Assembly (NCBI GenBank): GCA_009786175.1 | Contig: WQTQ01000184.1 | Span: 1 to 15,900 of the forward strand | Origin: Bacillota bacterium | Lineage (GTDB): Bacteria; Bacillota_A; Clostridia; Lachnospirales; WQUN01 | Reading direction: 5' to 3' | Length of the DNA: 15,900 nucleotides | Shown here: one piece after another, positions 14,304-15,900 of the stretch | Layout of the letters: each line of letters begins with the position of its first letter | How positions within the stretch are numbered: position 1 is the first letter of the stretch | Notes under the pieces: model-generated | Database searches by the model: none | What the model was told of the DNA's origin: nothing | The model's input: only the letters and a program-made list of their open reading frames with translations | Translations under genes and position numbers: made by a program

Positions 14304-14353
14304 AAAAAAACTCGAACTGTGTTGCAGTAATGTAGCATGATTCGGGTTTTTTT
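14304..14353. terminator. Bidirectional terminator after the radical SAM gene
   Basis: A 13-base stem pairs AAAAAAACTCGAA (14304-14316) with TTCGGGTTTTTTT (14341-14353), with one G-U pair, and ends in a run of seven T on either strand. The 24-base apical part can itself fold (TGTTGC with GTAGCA). It should stop transcription in both directions. Confidence 0.75.
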
Positions 14354-14362
14354 ATATAAAAC

Positions 14363-14394
14363 GCCGTGAAATACGAAAAACACGGCATTGTTTT
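14363..14394 (+). terminator. Second terminator hairpin before the subtilase gene
   Basis: GCCGTG (14363-14368) pairs with CACGGC (14381-14386) over a 12-base A-rich loop and is followed by ATTGTTTT. The T-rich tail doubles as the -35 element of the following promoter, so the two signals overlap. Confidence 0.55.
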
Positions 14395-14416
14395 CTGCGT
14401 TATGTCGATATATAAT
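14388..14416 (+). promoter_or_regulatory. Probable promoter of the subtilase gene
   Basis: TTGTTT (14388-14393) and a perfect TATAAT (14411-14416) are separated by 17 bases. The -35 lies in the tail of the terminator at 14363. TGTCGAT within the spacer (14403-14409) matches the Spo0A box in 6 of 7 positions, which could be chance. Confidence 0.5.
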
Positions 14417-14459
14417 TATAGTGTTTAATTACCCTGGAAATGGTATGGAGGATGACGAT

Positions 14460-15623
14460 ATGCATGATAAACTCAAACAACTTATTATTAAAACAGCCTT
14501 CATAGATGACGGTATAAATCCGAAATTTATCCCGCCGCACATACCTTTTCAGAATTACACCGCCGGCGAAGCCGGGGTGTGTTTAAGCGAACCTGTAAGC
14601 GGCATAAGCCACGGTACAATGTGTTATCAAATTTTTAATAATAATGTGAATGTACCTTACCGGCTTACCGACATTAAAGTGCTGGACAACACTACAGGCA
14701 CGGGCAGCCACAAGGCTTTGGTTTCGGCGTTAAACTGGTGCGCGTCGCAAAATTTTGACATCATTAATATGAGTATGGGAACCCGGCAATACACAGACTT
14801 CGCGCCTATTGCCGCTGCTGTAAGCCGCATAAACAAATCAATTATTATAGCCGCTTGCAGCAACGAGAACCAACTCACCTTCCCCGCCTGCCTGCCATCG
14901 GTAATTGGTGTGCGTCATTCATCCCGCGATGAATTGGCGAGCAATTTTGCCTATTTTTCTAACCCTTACGACCAAATTGAAATTGTAACCTGTGTGAAAG
15001 ACGAGCCTGTTTCTTTTGGCGAAAATATAGTTAAAAAAATGAGCGGTGCAAACAGTTTTGCCACCCCGTTAATTACCGCACGTATTTGCAATTACTTTTC
15101 CCAAGGGTACAAAACCTTGGATGCCATAAAAATGCAGCTTGAACGGGACAGTGTGAAGGACACGTCCTTTGCGTCATACGATTTTTACAAAAACCGTACA
15201 TTAAATTGGGAAGAATGCACCGTACCTATTGTAGCCGTACCGGATACTGTACCGGAAGCAGACCGCAGGCTAAAAGAGTTATTGAACGTATTTGTGCAGG
15301 ACGGTTACCGCGCAATAGCTTTATCCAAAAGGCAAGAAACCAACGCTGCGGGCTTTATCTACAATTTTCATTGGCACGGTAACGATGAAATAACTCTGCA
15401 AAATTTAATTGAGCTGCACTACAACTTTGCCCTGCCGGATCTAATCTTCCTACAAATGCCTACGGAAGATATAATTACCTTGCCGGAAAATTTGCAGCCG
15501 GATATAGCCTTAAGGCTGCCGGCAACTGACATGGGCTACATTACTTTGGATGAAAAATATGTATTGGAGTTAACAAACTCTGCCGGGCAGCTGTTTGCAA
15601 ATATTGTGGAGCTGTTGTCATAG
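14460..15623 (+). CDS. Cytoplasmic subtilisin-like (S8) serine protease with unknown C-terminal domain
   Basis: The start at 14460 (387 residues) has GGAGG eight bases upstream; earlier starts have none. The subtilase triad is visible: Asp16 in AFIDDGIN, His51 in SHGTMC, and Ser199 in GANSFATP (canonical GTSMAAP). Asn135 in AACSNEN is the likely oxyanion residue. There is no signal peptide and no prodomain, because the catalytic Asp sits only 16 residues from the start. This suggests an intracellular protease rather than a secreted one. The catalytic domain runs to about residue 225. The rest (about 250-387) is a mixed alpha/beta domain that I cannot name, with VPIVAVPDTVPEADRRL, LLNVFVQDGYRAIALS and LPDLIFLQMP. 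Leaderless subtilases of this kind occur in clostridial peptide-maturation loci; no precursor peptide is evident here, so that role is a guess. Confidence 0.82.
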   Translation: MHDKLKQLIIKTAFIDDGINPKFIPPHIPFQNYTAGEAGVCLSEPVSGISHGTMCYQIFNNNVNVPYRLTDIKVLDNTTGTGSHKALVSALNWCASQNFDIINMSMGTRQYTDFAPIAAAVSRINKSIIIAACSNENQLTFPACLPSVIGVRHSSRDELASNFAYFSNPYDQIEIVTCVKDEPVSFGENIVKKMSGANSFATPLITARICNYFSQGYKTLDAIKMQLERDSVKDTSFASYDFYKNRTLNWEECTVPIVAVPDTVPEADRRLKELLNVFVQDGYRAIALSKRQETNAAGFIYNFHWHGNDEITLQNLIELHYNFALPDLIFLQMPTEDIITLPENLQPDIALRLPATDMGYITLDEKYVLELTNSAGQLFANIVELLS

Positions 15624-15822
15624 GACAGAATTATTCCCGCATTGGGCACAAGACATTAAACACACACTTACTATCTTTGGCCCACGATGTTACTATTTTC
15701 TTATTTTAGAAGCAGAATACACGATGTTAAATGAAATGGTTATGCGTGGGCAAGATTTTACTATAGAATTTACCCGTTACACACCACAGGGTAGAGAAGC
15801 AATAGACTTCTTGCATAACTAA
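15624..15822 (+). pseudogene. Possible remnant of a coding region, frame +1, stop at 15820-15822
   Basis: After the subtilase stop, another frame stays open to 15822 and reads like real protein, for example YYFLILEAEYTMLNEMVMRG (residues with alternating hydrophobics) and RYTPQGREAIDFL. It has no ribosome binding site and no plausible start except an internal ATG at 15724, which would give only 32 residues. It looks like the 3' end of a decayed gene whose front was lost, possibly by the event that joined it to the subtilase gene. I do not recognise the family. It could also be chance. Confidence 0.3.
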
Positions 15823-15839
15823 GCTAAAGATAGTATACT
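15811..15839 (+). promoter_or_regulatory. Probable promoter of the gene starting at 15863
   Basis: TTGCAT (15811-15816) and TATACT (15834-15839) are separated by exactly 17 bases. The predicted leader is short, roughly 17 bases, and contains little more than the ribosome binding site GGAGGTGA (15850-15857). Confidence 0.6.
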
Positions 15840-15862
15840 TCCAATTAGTGGAGGTGAACTAA

Positions 15863-15900
15863 GTGAAGTATGAGAAGCTGAAAAAATATGGTGAAGGCAA
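15863..15900 (+). CDS. Start of an unidentified gene, truncated by the window end
   Basis: A GTG start at 15863 is five bases after a near-perfect ribosome binding site, GGAGGTGA, and a well-spaced promoter lies upstream. The visible residues are MKYEKLKKYGEG, charged and lysine-rich. Twelve residues are too few to name a family. Confidence 0.65.
   Translation, partial: MKYEKLKKYGEG

Noticed and set aside
1..15900. tRNA, rRNA, riboswitch, CRISPR or insertion sequence
   Set aside because: No cloverleaf or conserved rRNA sequence, no regularly spaced repeats, no transposase-like frame and no long conserved leader was seen on either strand.

Overview
The window reads as chromosome of an endospore-forming member of the Bacillota, most likely a clostridium. 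It carries spo0A, a complete spoIIAA-spoIIAB-sigF operon, SpoIIA-type gene overlaps, strong AGGAGG ribosome binding sites and sigma-A type promoters. GC content looks moderate by eye (not counted). Most of the window is core housekeeping and sporulation genes; the right-hand end (about 12.9-15.9 kb) is more accessory. There are no tRNA, rRNA, CRISPR or insertion sequence features that I can see, and no gene-free stretch exceeds 300 bases.

Layout, left to right. 1-504: the 3' end of a probable extracellular solute-binding protein gene, convergent with ftsY (SRP receptor, minus strand). 1565-3451: a two-gene cell wall precursor operon, ddl (D-Ala-D-Ala ligase) and murI (glutamate racemase), divergent from ftsY with interleaved promoters. 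3491-5666: an exported S41 PDZ protease (minus) divergent from spo0A (plus). 5717-8240: a membrane SH3-like protein (minus) divergent from a Na+/phosphate cotransporter with a C-terminal PhoU-like domain (plus). 8259-11081: a minus-strand operon of a DUF1385 (YqhQ-like) membrane protein, prmC and prfA, so release factor 1 and the enzyme that methylates its GGQ glutamine are co-transcribed. 11262-12770: the spoIIA operon with overlapping genes. 12908-14290: an exported SH3 protein with a His/Cys-rich C-terminal domain, followed after 12 bases by a small radical SAM protein of the TatD-associated type. 14460-15623: a leaderless subtilisin-like protease with an unrecognised C-terminal domain, then an orphan reading-frame remnant. 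A new gene starts at 15863 and runs off the end.

How the parts fit. Spo0A would switch on spoIIA, whose products (anti-anti-sigma, anti-sigma kinase, sigma F) set forespore-specific transcription. The S41 PDZ protease next to spo0A is the kind of enzyme (CtpA/CtpB-like) that can take part in later sporulation signalling, and it sits where many spore formers have spoIVB.

The most unusual observations are: a long palindrome with a shared core (ACCCCCTGATAT and its complement) placed just downstream of murI, spo0A and sigF with different loops; a 16-base perfect palindrome over the -35 region of the phosphate transporter promoter; the cytoplasmic subtilase with its unknown C-terminal domain; and the SH3 / radical SAM gene pair behind sigF. 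I found nothing I can firmly call a new system.
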